From: Bradyrhizobium macuxiense
Lineage (GTDB): Bacteria; Pseudomonadota; Alphaproteobacteria; Rhizobiales; Xanthobacteraceae
Assembly (NCBI RefSeq): GCF_001542415.1
Contig: NZ_LNCU01000039.1
Span: 118,763-182,762 of the forward strand
Length of the DNA: 64,000 nt
Reading direction: 5' to 3'
The notes beneath the pieces are model-generated. The model made no database searches, was not told the origin of the DNA, and saw only the letters and a list, made by a program, of their open reading frames with translations. Each line of letters begins with the position of its first letter. Position 1 is the first letter of the stretch. The translations under genes and the position numbers were made by a program. Below, piece after piece: positions 1-7,832 of this stretch.

Positions 1-954
1 TGTTGCGGACTTATCCGTTCCCTAACGATAGCTGTGTGGCCTCTAGGCGGACGACTTTGCATCGAGGGGTTTACTCAGACCGGGTAATGGTGTCCACGGC
101 CTTGTCGGCTGCGGGAAGCCAACGCAATCCTCGTGTCTCGTCCAAAAACTTCAAGTATCCGGCCGGCGCTGCGTCACGTTGGCGCCATCGTCTCGGATGA
201 TCGCGCCTGGCGAGTAGATGCCGCGCTCACGTCGAACAAGCGAGGTCAAGTGTGGTGTCGTCCGGATCTCCTAGCGCGGATTTCGCTTTCCCTCGTCTGC
301 CGGGGTGTCACCCAATTCGATTGAATTAACTTGAGCTTTTTGAGTTGTCATATTTCTCCACGTCATTCCCCACGTTGCCTCGAGGGAGAGGGGGGACGGC
401 GAAGATGTCGGTGGACATATGGGCCGTCGCCACTGCACCATAACGCTGTTGTAACCAGTGATGGACCGTTTGCCTGCACGCTCCCAACTTGGGAGTAACC
501 TCTACCCTCCAGGCGAGCCAGCGCCCGGCAGATACGTGAAGGCCAAAGCCAGCTAACGATATCGATGGTGGCTCAAGCACTACTGCGGAACCGGCCGATG
601 GGCCAAGAGGGGAATGATCGCGATCGGCATGATCGCGATCGCCCGCGCGGTGGGCAATATGATCGGCGCCGAAATGATCGGCGCCGACCATGCCAATGTC
701 GGGATGACATCCCGGTGGCGCCGAGCAGCAGCATCTGCATGTCGAGTGGGCTGAGAGGGCACCGCAGCGGGCGAGGGAGCCTCATCAACATGTCGACGAA
801 GCCTCTATCACGGCTTCGGTGGACGCACGCAAGAAGTCCGCTGCTTGCCGTCAAAGTTTGGCCGCTTCAGCCAAAGGCTTTCGCGCTGATTTCTGGGTTC
901 ATCGGAGACGGTGCTCCGTTGGGCGTATCCGGGCAATTCCGTTCGCTGTAGAGT
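1..954. other. Non-coding or decayed stretch
   Basis: I see no convincing gene. Open frames on both strands are short, overlap one another and show no recognisable domain. The only structure I can point to is the 15-bp periodic repeat at 616-690, listed separately. Confidence 0.5.
616..690. repeat. 15-bp periodic array of palindromic units
   Basis: GATCGCGATC occurs at 616 and 631, and GATCGGCGCC at 661 and 676. All starts are in 15-bp register, with a diverged unit at 646. Each ten-base core is its own reverse complement. Five-codon periodicity makes every frame encode a pentapeptide-like repeat, for example DRDRH DRDRP on the plus strand. No gene containing it could be confirmed. Confidence 0.6.
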
Positions 955-975
955 TTGAGGTATTATATACCCCAA
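955..975. promoter_or_regulatory. Distal operator-like inverted repeat upstream of abiEi
   Basis: A 21-bp near-palindrome with arms TTGAGGTATT and ATACCCCAA, almost identical to a second copy starting 61 bp downstream. Known AbiEi antitoxins repress their own operon by binding paired inverted repeats in the promoter, so this is a likely autoregulatory site. Confidence 0.6.
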
Positions 976-1015
976 ACTGTGCATTGAACTTATGTGCCAT
1001 TGTATAATGCACGAT

Positions 1016-1036
1016 TTGGGGTATAATATACCCCAA
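1016..1036. promoter_or_regulatory. Proximal operator overlapping the abiEi promoter and RBS
   Basis: A perfect 21-bp palindrome with arm TTGGGGTATA around a central A. It contains a TATAAT hexamer at 1022-1027 and runs straight into the AAGGAG ribosome-binding site at 1035-1040 that serves the ATG at 1050. Binding here would block both transcription and ribosome access. Confidence 0.65.
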
Positions 1037-1049
1037 GGAGCGCGCCGAG

Positions 1050-1877
1050 ATGGTAGGCCCGAAAGGGAAAGTTGAAAGGTTTCTATCTTCACACCCGGTC
1101 TTCACCCGGACCGAGTTTCGCGAAACCGTGTCTCCCGGCCAGCCGCTCTCGTCGTCGGACTCATTGCTTAAGTACCACGCCGCCTCTGGACGAATACGTC
1201 ATGTCGCGCCGGGTGTGTATGCCTCCGTCCCGCCGCACCTGGATCCAACGAACTTCCATCCCGACCGGATTCTGGTCGCATCGCGCATGCGCGCCGACGG
1301 TGTCCTCGCGTACCACACCGCACTCGAACTGCACGGGCTCGCCTATTCGGAAAGCTCTCAGACCCAACTGCTAAGCAGAGGTCGCCCGGGCGAGATGAAA
1401 ACGCTCGTTGGTCCCGTCAGGTTCGTCGTGCAACCCGCCTCGCTGCGCCGTCGCTCCGAGGAAATGTCCGGCACGATCACGATGGACCGCCGCGGTCTCG
1501 ACGTTATCGCGACCGGCGTCGAGCGAACGCTTGTCGACTGCATCGAGCGCCCGGACCTGACCGGCGGTATCGAGGAACTCGCAAACGCGCTCCATAGCGT
1601 TAAAGCGTTCGACGTCGGCAAATTCGCGAAGTTCGCGCTCGTTCGCGACAACCAGACGCTCGTCGGCGTGTGCGGTGCCTGGCTTGAGAGCCGGAAAGAC
1701 GATCTCTTCGTCGACACGCAGGTACTAGACGAACTGAAGGGTGCCGCCCCGCCGGCACCGCGACCCGCGTTGGGAGGCGACGCCCAAGGCCATGCGAAGG
1801 AAGGCTGGAACGTCATCCTGCCTCCGGATTTCCTCAGCCCGTCCTTCGAAGGGATGTCACCGGAGATGATGCCGTGA
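1050..1877 (+). CDS. abiEi: AbiEi-type antitoxin / transcriptional regulator
   Basis: A 275-residue protein of the AbiEi antitoxin family, the repressor half of a type IV toxin-antitoxin system. The N-terminal 60 residues look like a winged-helix domain (FLSSHPVFTRTEF followed by LLKYHAASGRIRHVAPGVY, typical of AbiEi_4-type proteins). The remainder contains the VERTLVDCIERPDLTGG stretch common in the family. The ATG is placed by AAGGAG at 1035-1040. The stop overlaps the GTG of the next gene at 1874, as expected for an abiEi-abiEii operon. Two 21-bp palindromes upstream suggest autoregulation. The antitoxin frame is intact although the toxin frame is not. Confidence 0.8.
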   Translation: MVGPKGKVERFLSSHPVFTRTEFRETVSPGQPLSSSDSLLKYHAASGRIRHVAPGVYASVPPHLDPTNFHPDRILVASRMRADGVLAYHTALELHGLAYSESSQTQLLSRGRPGEMKTLVGPVRFVVQPASLRRRSEEMSGTITMDRRGLDVIATGVERTLVDCIERPDLTGGIEELANALHSVKAFDVGKFAKFALVRDNQTLVGVCGAWLESRKDDLFVDTQVLDELKGAAPPAPRPALGGDAQGHAKEGWNVILPPDFLSPSFEGMSPEMMP

Positions 1878-2857
1878 TCTCGATCGAACGCCTCGAAAAG
1901 ATTGCCACCGACGTTTCCTTCCAACCGGCCTCGGTCGAGCGCGTCATCCGATTGATAGATGTGCTCCACCAAATCGCGTCGACCGCGAGCTCGGAAAGCT
2001 GCTCGCACTCAAGGGCGGCACCGCGCTCAACTTGTTCTATCTCGCACTAGACCGACTTTCCGTCGACATCGATCTGAACTACGTCGGTGCCGCGGATAGG
2101 GAAGCCATGCTGCGGGATTCCGAGATCATCAACAAGCGACTTCCCGCGCTCCTGCAGAGCAAGGGGTACGAAATCGGCCGCGATCCTTCTGGCGAACATG
2201 CCGGCGGCAAGTGGCGCTTCAGATACGTCTCGGCCTATCAGCGCCCGGGCACGCTGGAAGTGGACGTGAACTATCTCTTCCGGACACCGTTCTTCGGCTG
2301 GGAGAGGCTGAATTCCGCAAAGCTCGGCGACTACGAAGCGAAGAACGTCGGCGTGGTCGACCTCCACGAAATTGCTGCCGGCAAGATCGTCGCCTTGGTG
2401 GCCCGGCGGGCCTCCCGCGATCTGTACGACGCCTGGAGGCTGCTGCAGAACGAAAACATCGACTGGACGCAAGTTAAGGTCGGAGCGCTTGCGATCGGCG
2501 CCGCCTCCAGGGATCTGGATTGGCGCACGGTGTCGCTGAAGGACTACAAATACGATCTCAACGACCTGAACAACAAGCTGCTGTCCGTGGTCAAGAACGG
2601 CGTGTTTGACGCGGCGGGCGGCCCGAAGAAATGGTGCGACCGGATCCTAGCGGAATGTCAAGAAAAAACTGGCGCCGCTCTTCAAGCACGATGACGGAGA
2701 GCTGGCCTTCCTCGACGCGCTCTACGACCGCGGAAGCGTCGAAGTCGGTACGCTTCCTGCGAACGACGATGTGAAAAGACGCATCGAAGCCTTTCCTGCG
2801 CTCCGGTGGAAAGCGCAACATGTCGCGCAGCACTTGGGCCGGAAACCCGGCATCTAA
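1874..2857 (+). pseudogene. abiEii: AbiEii/AbiGii-type nucleotidyltransferase toxin, frameshifted
   Basis: Homology to AbiEii nucleotidyltransferase toxins is spread over three reading-frame segments. GTG at 1874 overlaps the abiEi stop and opens a frame reading to about 1978 (VISIERLEKIATDVSFQ). The family motif LALKGGTALNLFY and the DIDLNYVG stretch lie in another frame from about 1981. The C-terminal end (KLAPLFKHDDGELAFLDALY) follows a further shift at the A6 run near 2655, ending at 2857. Two shifts in one gene argue for inactivation, though sequencing error at the A run is possible for the second. As read, no full-length toxin is made. Confidence 0.75.
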
Positions 2858-3433
2858 CCGACGAGTCGAGACGCGAACGAGACGTCACCGCGCCCATGTC
2901 GAGGCAAGGGATCCATCTCCAGGCCGACGACCCGCTGACTAACTCGTTCGCCACGGTCCGCGTTATGCGCGTTCGCTAAATTTTGAAACGTCGCGACGAG
3001 AAATAGCTCCGGTTTATATCGCCGAAAAGAATCCGTTGCTTTCGAACCAATGGCTCCTGCGATTTCCAAGGATTCGTTGACGAAGAATCGACGGATGTCG
3101 GGATCGCCGTCGGGGTCCCGCCTTAAGCTTCAAGCGAGAGCAGAAACGGAATGAAGCGAGGGGGCGTGCGATTCCGGAACTGTCGGATGAAAGGCTTGCG
3201 GTGCTGGTTAGGCAGGTGATGCCTTCCAAGGTTGTTGAAGAGTGGGTTGTGCAGGTCGTTGATGACCATCAAGACGCTTGCGTCAAATTTGACCGCAATG
3301 TTCTGCGCGTTCATCGAAACTGGCTGGGCGCCAGAGGCCAGGAAGCAGTAGCCTGGCAACGGCTTTCACGGCCTGTTGTGACGAGGAGGCGCCGGCCCTC
3401 GACTCTTGACAAGCCACCAGGCAAATTCGTCCG
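2858..3433. other. Intergenic stretch, nothing recognised
   Basis: Only short overlapping frames without recognisable domains or good ribosome-binding sites. Probably decayed sequence between two broken genes. Confidence 0.5.
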
Positions 3434-3975
3434 ATGGAACCAAGATTTCGATCCGCTGCAGTTGCGTTGATCGCCTTTGCCGCCGGCACTGCCGCGTCCT
3501 TCTTCCTGCTTCCCCTTTGGGTGATGTGGGCGATCAATATTGCCAGGGAGGGCAATCGGTCCGATTGGCTGGGCTTCGTGGGCGGGTTTCTTGGGGACGC
3601 CTTGACCGCCTTCGTAGCGGCTATTGCGGTTTACTACGCTTGGCGGGGAATCAACCGCCAGCTTCGTGTGAGTATCGTTAGCCGAAAGGAGGACGCATCG
3701 AGCGCGATCTGACCGGTTTGCGCGATGCACTCACGTTGGCCGATCGACTGCTTGTAAATCTCCGCACGCCAAACTCCTTTGCGAAGGCGCGCCAAGGGCT
3801 CGAAACCTTCAAGGATGAAGGCAATGGCGTCATCTATCGTGTGAGATTCGTACCAGACCTTCCCGACACGGATGACGTTATCGACCACTTGGTCCAGATT
3901 GATCATGTGCTGCACGCCGGCATTATCGGTTACATATTTCCAAGCCCTTTCTGCTTCCCCAGTTTGCCAGCCTGA
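3434..3975 (+). pseudogene. Small membrane protein, frameshifted
   Basis: The first frame (3434-3712) starts with a hydrophobic helix at about residues 8-30 and a second at about 48-68 (GGFLGDALTAFVAAIAVYYA), then stops. Immediately downstream in another frame runs a plausible continuation (RIERDLTGLRDALTLADRLL) with the heptad-like pattern of a cytoplasmic helical domain. The simplest reading is one two-helix membrane protein split by an indel near 3690-3700. Family and function are not recognised. No operon partner is evident. Confidence 0.45.
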
Positions 3976-4450
3976 TCTTGCGGCGCGTCCCGTGTTCGAT
4001 CGCAGTGGCAACATCGCGGGGCTGATGTCAACCACGTTGAGGAGAATGAGATGCCGTCACCGGCAGGTCATCGGGCCGGGCCCGGTGGATCCTCCAAGCC
4101 AAGGTTCAGTTGAAGACGAGACGTCCGGACGGATAGCACGGGGTCGACTCCGCGATGTGAGGTCTTCACCCGCTGCAGTTTCCCATCGCGCCATCGTCGG
4201 TACTTCCTGACTAAAACATGCCTTGGCCCGCGGCTACGCTTTCGCATGACGCATCTCCCAATCAGGCGGGAAACAGCCCCGCCGCTCGGCTTGGAAACGC
4301 ACAAGCCCGCGCAAGGAGCCCGACACGATGGCCGGTCCAGGAAGAGGGCGCCGGTGACGGCGATTGATATGATCGTCGATTCGCGAACGCTAAGGCGGGC
4401 ATCACCAGGCGTCGGCGACCAGTCGCACGAGAGGGCGTGGCGAGCGAACG
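3976..4450. other. Intergenic stretch, nothing recognised
   Basis: Overlapping short frames only. No domain, repeat or promoter pattern was seen. Confidence 0.45.
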
Positions 4451-4666
4451 CTATCCAGCCTTCCGATTCGTCGGCGCCTTGATGGACCCTCGTCCCTTGC
4501 GCATCTTGGGGAAGATCTGGTCGAAGGGCTTGCCCTTTGCGAAATTCTGTTTGGTCCATTCCGGATTGTCGCTGACAGCGCGCATATCCGCTTTTGTGTA
4601 GCCCTTTTTCTCAGCGGCGGCTTTCTCACAGAGCGTCCTTTCCTGCTTGCTGGCGCGCCGGCGCAT
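4451..4666 (-). CDS. Truncated BrnA-like antitoxin-type protein
   Basis: A 71-residue protein. The segment YTKADMRAVSDNPEWTKQNF followed by AKGKPFDQIFPKMRKGRG resembles the N-terminal half of BrnA-type antitoxins (DNPEWTEEDFAKAKPF pattern). The ribbon-helix-helix DNA-binding part expected next is missing: the frame ends KAPTNRKAG. It is the last gene of a three-gene minus-strand operon, 26 bp after the HTH gene. No BrnT toxin is adjacent. It may be a remnant or a shortened partner of the upstream pair. Confidence 0.55.
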   Translation of the reverse strand: MRRRASKQERTLCEKAAAEKKGYTKADMRAVSDNPEWTKQNFAKGKPFDQIFPKMRKGRGSIKAPTNRKAG

Positions 4667-4692
4667 GCTGACAGTGACTAGGTCGTCGGTGT

Positions 4693-5232
4693 TTAGGCGG
4701 CCTCTAATGCAACCGTTTCTTCCTGCTCGCGCTTCTTCAGGCGATCGGCCAAATGGATTTCGCCGGCCTGGATAGCATTGTTGGCTTCCTGGAATACGCT
4801 CGCGGAGACTGCTGCCTCTACGGGTATTTTTTTGTTGACTGCCATCCAATTGGCGACCTCGGCCCAATCATACAGAGGAGCATCTGAGGTGACGCGCGCG
4901 ACGGGGGAAGGAAAGTCCTTCCCTCTCGAGCCTTTGGCGTAATTTGAAATGGCCGCGCGCGTCAGCTGTGTGCGCGCGGCGATGTCAGTCAGATTGACTA
5001 GCGGATCTGGTTCGATCCGATCGACATGTGCACCAGCAGCGCACACGTTCTCGACCGCTGAAGCGATGGCTTCAGCGATGGTGTTCGCCTCCCGGGCAAA
5101 ATCAAGGATGATGTGGCCCTTTTGAAAAGCGATCAGCGCGTCATCGCAGCCGGCGTTGTAGAACCGATCCTCGAAGCCATCGGCGTTCGCATCGAGGCCT
5201 GATGCGATGATGCTAAACTCAAACGTCTTCAT
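4693..5232 (-). CDS. Helix-turn-helix protein, putative antitoxin partner
   Basis: A 179-residue protein. The N-terminal 70 residues (FEFSIIASGLDANADGFEDR onwards) look like an alpha/beta HicB-like module. Residues about 82-105 (LVNLTDIAARTQLTRAAISNY) are a clear helix-turn-helix followed by AKGSRGKDFPSPVARV, as in phage-type regulators. Its start lies inside the end of the upstream 84-residue gene (14-bp overlap), so the two are probably translationally coupled. The arrangement of a small basic protein followed by an HTH protein is that of a toxin-antitoxin pair, but I cannot name the family with certainty. Confidence 0.6.
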   Translation of the reverse strand: MKTFEFSIIASGLDANADGFEDRFYNAGCDDALIAFQKGHIILDFAREANTIAEAIASAVENVCAAGAHVDRIEPDPLVNLTDIAARTQLTRAAISNYAKGSRGKDFPSPVARVTSDAPLYDWAEVANWMAVNKKIPVEAAVSASVFQEANNAIQAGEIHLADRLKKREQEETVALEAA

Positions 5233-5473
5233 CGTTGACCTCCACTTCGTGCGGGCATCGATCGATCACGCGGCGGATTTGTTTGGCGTGATTTTCAGGA
5301 CTTCTAGGCGTCGACCAAATGGAAATTCGGCAGCCGTCTCGATCGTGGTGAGCGCAAAGCAGCTGGCCCCAAGCATGGCCATTGACCTTTCGCCAGGTCC
5401 AGCCCTTTACCTCCGCCTCGGAAACCACGGCTTCGATTTCCTTGTTCGGGTGCGACGGTCTTGCGGCCATCAC
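5219..5473 (-). CDS. Small HicA-like protein, putative toxin
   Basis: An 84-residue protein whose core KGWTWRKVNGHAWGQLLC, then DRDGCRISIWSTPRSPENHA, resembles the beta-strand and conserved-histidine pattern of HicA-type double-stranded-RNA-binding-fold toxins, though not a canonical HicA sequence. First gene of the minus-strand operon with the HTH gene (overlap) and the BrnA-like gene. A perfect inverted repeat sits 22 bp upstream of its start. If it is a toxin, the RNA-binding-fold assignment predicts mRNA interference; that is inference from sequence pattern only. Confidence 0.5.
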   Translation of the reverse strand: MMAARPSHPNKEIEAVVSEAEVKGWTWRKVNGHAWGQLLCAHHDRDGCRISIWSTPRSPENHAKQIRRVIDRCPHEVEVNDEDV

Positions 5474-5494
5474 GTGTTCGCCACTTTAACGTAG

Positions 5495-5512
5495 TGTTGA
5501 CAGATGTCAACA
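5495..5512. promoter_or_regulatory. Perfect 18-bp inverted repeat, likely operator
   Basis: TGTTGACA-GA-TGTCAACA, two 8-bp arms with a 2-bp centre, directly upstream of the minus-strand HicA-like operon. The repeat includes a TTGACA hexamer that could be its -35 element, so binding of the encoded HTH protein would repress the operon. Confidence 0.65.
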
Positions 5513-5804
5513 AACTTGTGGGGCCTAATGCCCTTTGAGCCGAAATTGTTCCAAGGTAGCACTTAAATACCTCCCGGCGATTCCGGTAACTTGCTGATAG
5601 ATATACCTATTTTTGGCAATCAAGGCATTCCCTTGAAAAGGGCGCGACCCGGCCGAACCCGGGTGGGACCGATGAAGGCCAGCCCAGGCCGCGCTACGCG
5701 CGCTGGGGGCGCACGCGATCGGCGATCGGCGGCGGAGTGCCGCCTGCGGCATTGGCGGCCCTCTTGCCTGCGCTGGTGCAGCTGCTGGTGCTGCTCCTGG
5801 TCGA

Positions 5805-6043
5805 AGCTGCGCCACACCGCGGCGACCTGGTTGATGCAACGTCGCGCGGATCCGTGGCAGGCGGCCGGCTTCCTTGGAATGTCGCTGAAGGTCCTGCTCG
5901 ATACCTATGGCCATCACCATCCCGACTACATGCGCGAGGCGGCGGCGGCGATCACATCGAAGGATCGCAACCAGAACGCAACGGTGGTTGACCTAAATCG
6001 CGCGCGGGAAAAATTGAAAAAGAGCCGCCGCCCCCCCCCGTAA
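5805..6043 (+). pseudogene. Tyrosine integrase, C-terminal remnant
   Basis: From about 5805 the plus-strand frame reads LRHTAATWLMQRRADPWQAA then GFLGMSLKVLLDTYGHHHPDY. This is the C-terminal catalytic end of a tyrosine recombinase, with the LRHTAATWL box (conserved His and Arg) and the Tyr of the YGHHHPDY segment. The rest of the frame upstream (5591-5804) is arginine/cysteine-rich and not integrase-like, so most of the protein is missing. It ends 4 bp from the 3' end of tRNA-Ile, the position where integrative elements keep their integrase. Confidence 0.75.
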
Positions 6044-6047
6044 ATGT

Positions 6048-6123
6048 TGGTGGGCCCGGCAGGACTCGAACCTGCAACCAGACCGTTATGAGCGGCCGGC
6101 TCTAACCATTGAGCTACAGGCCC
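6048..6123 (-). tRNA. tRNA-Ile (anticodon CAU)
   Basis: The minus strand folds as a complete tRNA with encoded CCA at 6048-6050. The acceptor GGGCCTG pairs with CGGGCCC, the T arm is GCAGG-TTCGAGT-CCTGC, and the anticodon loop is CTCATAA. A CAU anticodon in this loop fits tRNA-Ile2 (lysidine-modified, reading AUA) better than the Met tRNAs; the resemblance to E. coli tRNA-Ile2 in the anticodon arm supports this. An integrase remnant abuts its 3' end, so this gene has served as an attachment site. Confidence 0.85.
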
Positions 6124-6735
6124 CGCCGCCTTGCGGGCCGCATGACGCGGCCGGCAACGGTGCGGGCTCCGTTTACAGGGGGCGTGCGGTTTCGGCAATC
6201 TCCGACCCCACGGTTCAGCAGCGCAGGATCACGATTTCACAAATCCTCATTGGTAAGTCGAATACCAAGCCACGGAACCAAGCTGTTGAAATTCGCTGTG
6301 CGACTTTCGGCACGTTGTTCGCGATCTCAGTATAGGTCAGCCCCTTCGACTTAGTCGACTGAATTGCCTTTCGGTACGCACCCACAAAGTTCATTGGCTG
6401 CGGCCGCCCATACTAGCACGAAAAATGCGTCTTTTCCATCAGGCGCAGTAAGCGTGTTTGCAAGCCCTGGGTATTAATGACCGTTAAAGCGGACGCTGCA
6501 GGCTCGCATACGCGTCTTCTCCCAAATCGACAGTGAGTTGATGTCGCCTCCACGTTCGCTTCCCGTTTGGACCCCTCTGGCGTGGGCGGCGCCGAGACAA
6601 ATAGCCCTTCTTGCTTAGGGATATCGAAAATTGCCCCCTCAATGTTCGCTATCCCCCTCCGAGAGCGCGCTTCTCTATGGTGATCGCACGCTGGCGCCGC
6701 CGTTCGTAGCGCGCCTGTCATCCTGGAGCTCTCAA
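6124..6735. other. Intergenic stretch downstream of the tRNA promoter side
   Basis: No convincing gene. Short frames overlap on both strands without recognisable domains. Confidence 0.45.
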
Positions 6736-7017
6736 ATGCCTGATCCGATGGGCGGCCTATCCCCGCGCTTCCTGCGTAGACCAGAGGCCGCGCGTTATCT
6801 TGGCCTTTCCGGCCGTACGCTCGAGAAGCATCGCACGTACGGCACAGGGCCAACCTATCGAAAGATCGGTGGTCGTGTTGTCTACGCGCAGGATGATCTG
6901 AAAGCATGGGCCGATCTCGGCGCCAAAACGTCGACGTCAGATCCCCGCAAAGGGACAGTGCTGCCTGCCAGGAAGCTCCCAGTGCTGCGCCCTTACGCGG
7001 GCCAGGAACGTCGCTGA
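6736..7017 (+). CDS. HTH (excisionase/MerR-like) small DNA-binding protein
   Basis: A 93-residue protein; ATG 6736 was chosen because homology begins directly after it. Residues about 11-55 (FLRRPEAARYLGLSGRTLEK then HRTYGTGPTYRKIGGRVVY) form the helix-turn-helix seen in AlpA/excisionase-type proteins, ending in the typical YAQDDLKAWADL helix. Such genes lie beside integrases or at the start of plasmid-like backbones in rhizobial mobile elements. It sits about 0.7 kb from the integrase remnant and tRNA, consistent with a relic of the same or a neighbouring element. Confidence 0.7.
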   Translation: MPDPMGGLSPRFLRRPEAARYLGLSGRTLEKHRTYGTGPTYRKIGGRVVYAQDDLKAWADLGAKTSTSDPRKGTVLPARKLPVLRPYAGQERR

Positions 7018-7044
7018 CTACGGCGCACAGACAGACGACGGCAT

Positions 7045-7410
7045 GTGGGGCGAGATGGAGTACAACGCATCAATGGCCCAGTGCATATCTGTTCTTGCGA
7101 GCGGAAAACGAAGCAAATCACGCCGATCGATTTCCGCAGACGCAATCTCAATCCGAGACGAAGCCGAACCAAAGCACCGTATGACGACCGGCTGGGGCAG
7201 TTTTTGCTGAGCCGCGTGCCAGATCCTCAGGCGCTCGAATCCAAGAGACTGCTGACGGCTTCGATCGACGAACCACTGGAAAACGACGGCGCGAAACGTG
7301 TGCGCGCGGCCGTGACGCTAGTGAAGCGATTCCGCCTCAAACATAAGAATCCGCAGGCCGACAGAGTCGCAATGGCCGGGAGGCAAAGAATGGACCGCTG
7401 TCAAAGGTGA
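7045..7410 (+). CDS. Hypothetical protein, possible mobile-element relic
   Basis: A 121-residue frame. The middle section (DDRLGQFLLSRVPDPQALES to LVKRFRLKHKNPQA) has even amino-acid composition and looks protein-like, while the first 40 and last 15 residues look random. It may be a decayed gene following the HTH gene. Family not recognised. Confidence 0.3.
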   Translation: MGRDGVQRINGPVHICSCERKTKQITPIDFRRRNLNPRRSRTKAPYDDRLGQFLLSRVPDPQALESKRLLTASIDEPLENDGAKRVRAAVTLVKRFRLKHKNPQADRVAMAGRQRMDRCQR

Positions 7411-7690
7411 GCTGGCCGCTTGGGAGGAAGCGCGCGGCCCGTTCTGAAAATGCGCCGATCGCAATTGGAGCGCTCGAAAAGATCGAAACGACGATTGGCG
7501 GGATGAGTGCGACGCAGCGCCCGGTGCGCCAAGGAGTCAGCCCTGGGTGGCGTTGCTTATGGGCTAGTCTAGCGGCTCGAAGAGCGGTTTGCGCATCTTC
7601 GCCAAGGCGAAGCTCGCCGAGGAGATCCGGTGCGGCCTCAACCACTGGAGAGGGGCTTTCCCGCTGGACGCGGGCGCGATCATATCTCCC
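7411..7690. other. Gap before the vanA promoter region, nothing recognised
   Basis: Only short overlapping frames on both strands. No domain or promoter pattern was seen before the GTATAC sites that begin near 7697. Confidence 0.4.
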
Positions 7691-7696
7691 GATATT

Positions 7697-7709
7697 ATGT
7701 ATACAATAA
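7697..7709. promoter_or_regulatory. Putative VanR operator, distal
   Basis: ATGTATACAATAA around a GTATAC core in an AT-rich stretch about 125 bp upstream of vanA. FCD-type GntR regulators commonly bind palindromes with a TATAC/GTATA centre, and a second GTATAC lies closer to the gene. Confidence 0.4.
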
Positions 7710-7790
7710 TTCCATAGACACCATTAATATATGCGCCATTAAAGTCGCTATGTCGCGCAATTCCCTCCGCATCCACCACAAACATTTGCC

Positions 7791-7803
7791 ACATGTATAC
7801 TGT
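7791..7803. promoter_or_regulatory. Putative VanR operator, proximal
   Basis: ACATGTATACTGT, sharing the ATGTATAC core with the site at 7697. It is about 30 bp upstream of the vanA ATG, where a bound repressor would block transcription. Assignment to the neighbouring GntR protein is inference. Confidence 0.4.
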
Positions 7804-7832
7804 GAGTATTCGTGAGCGAGGAGGAGCGAGGA

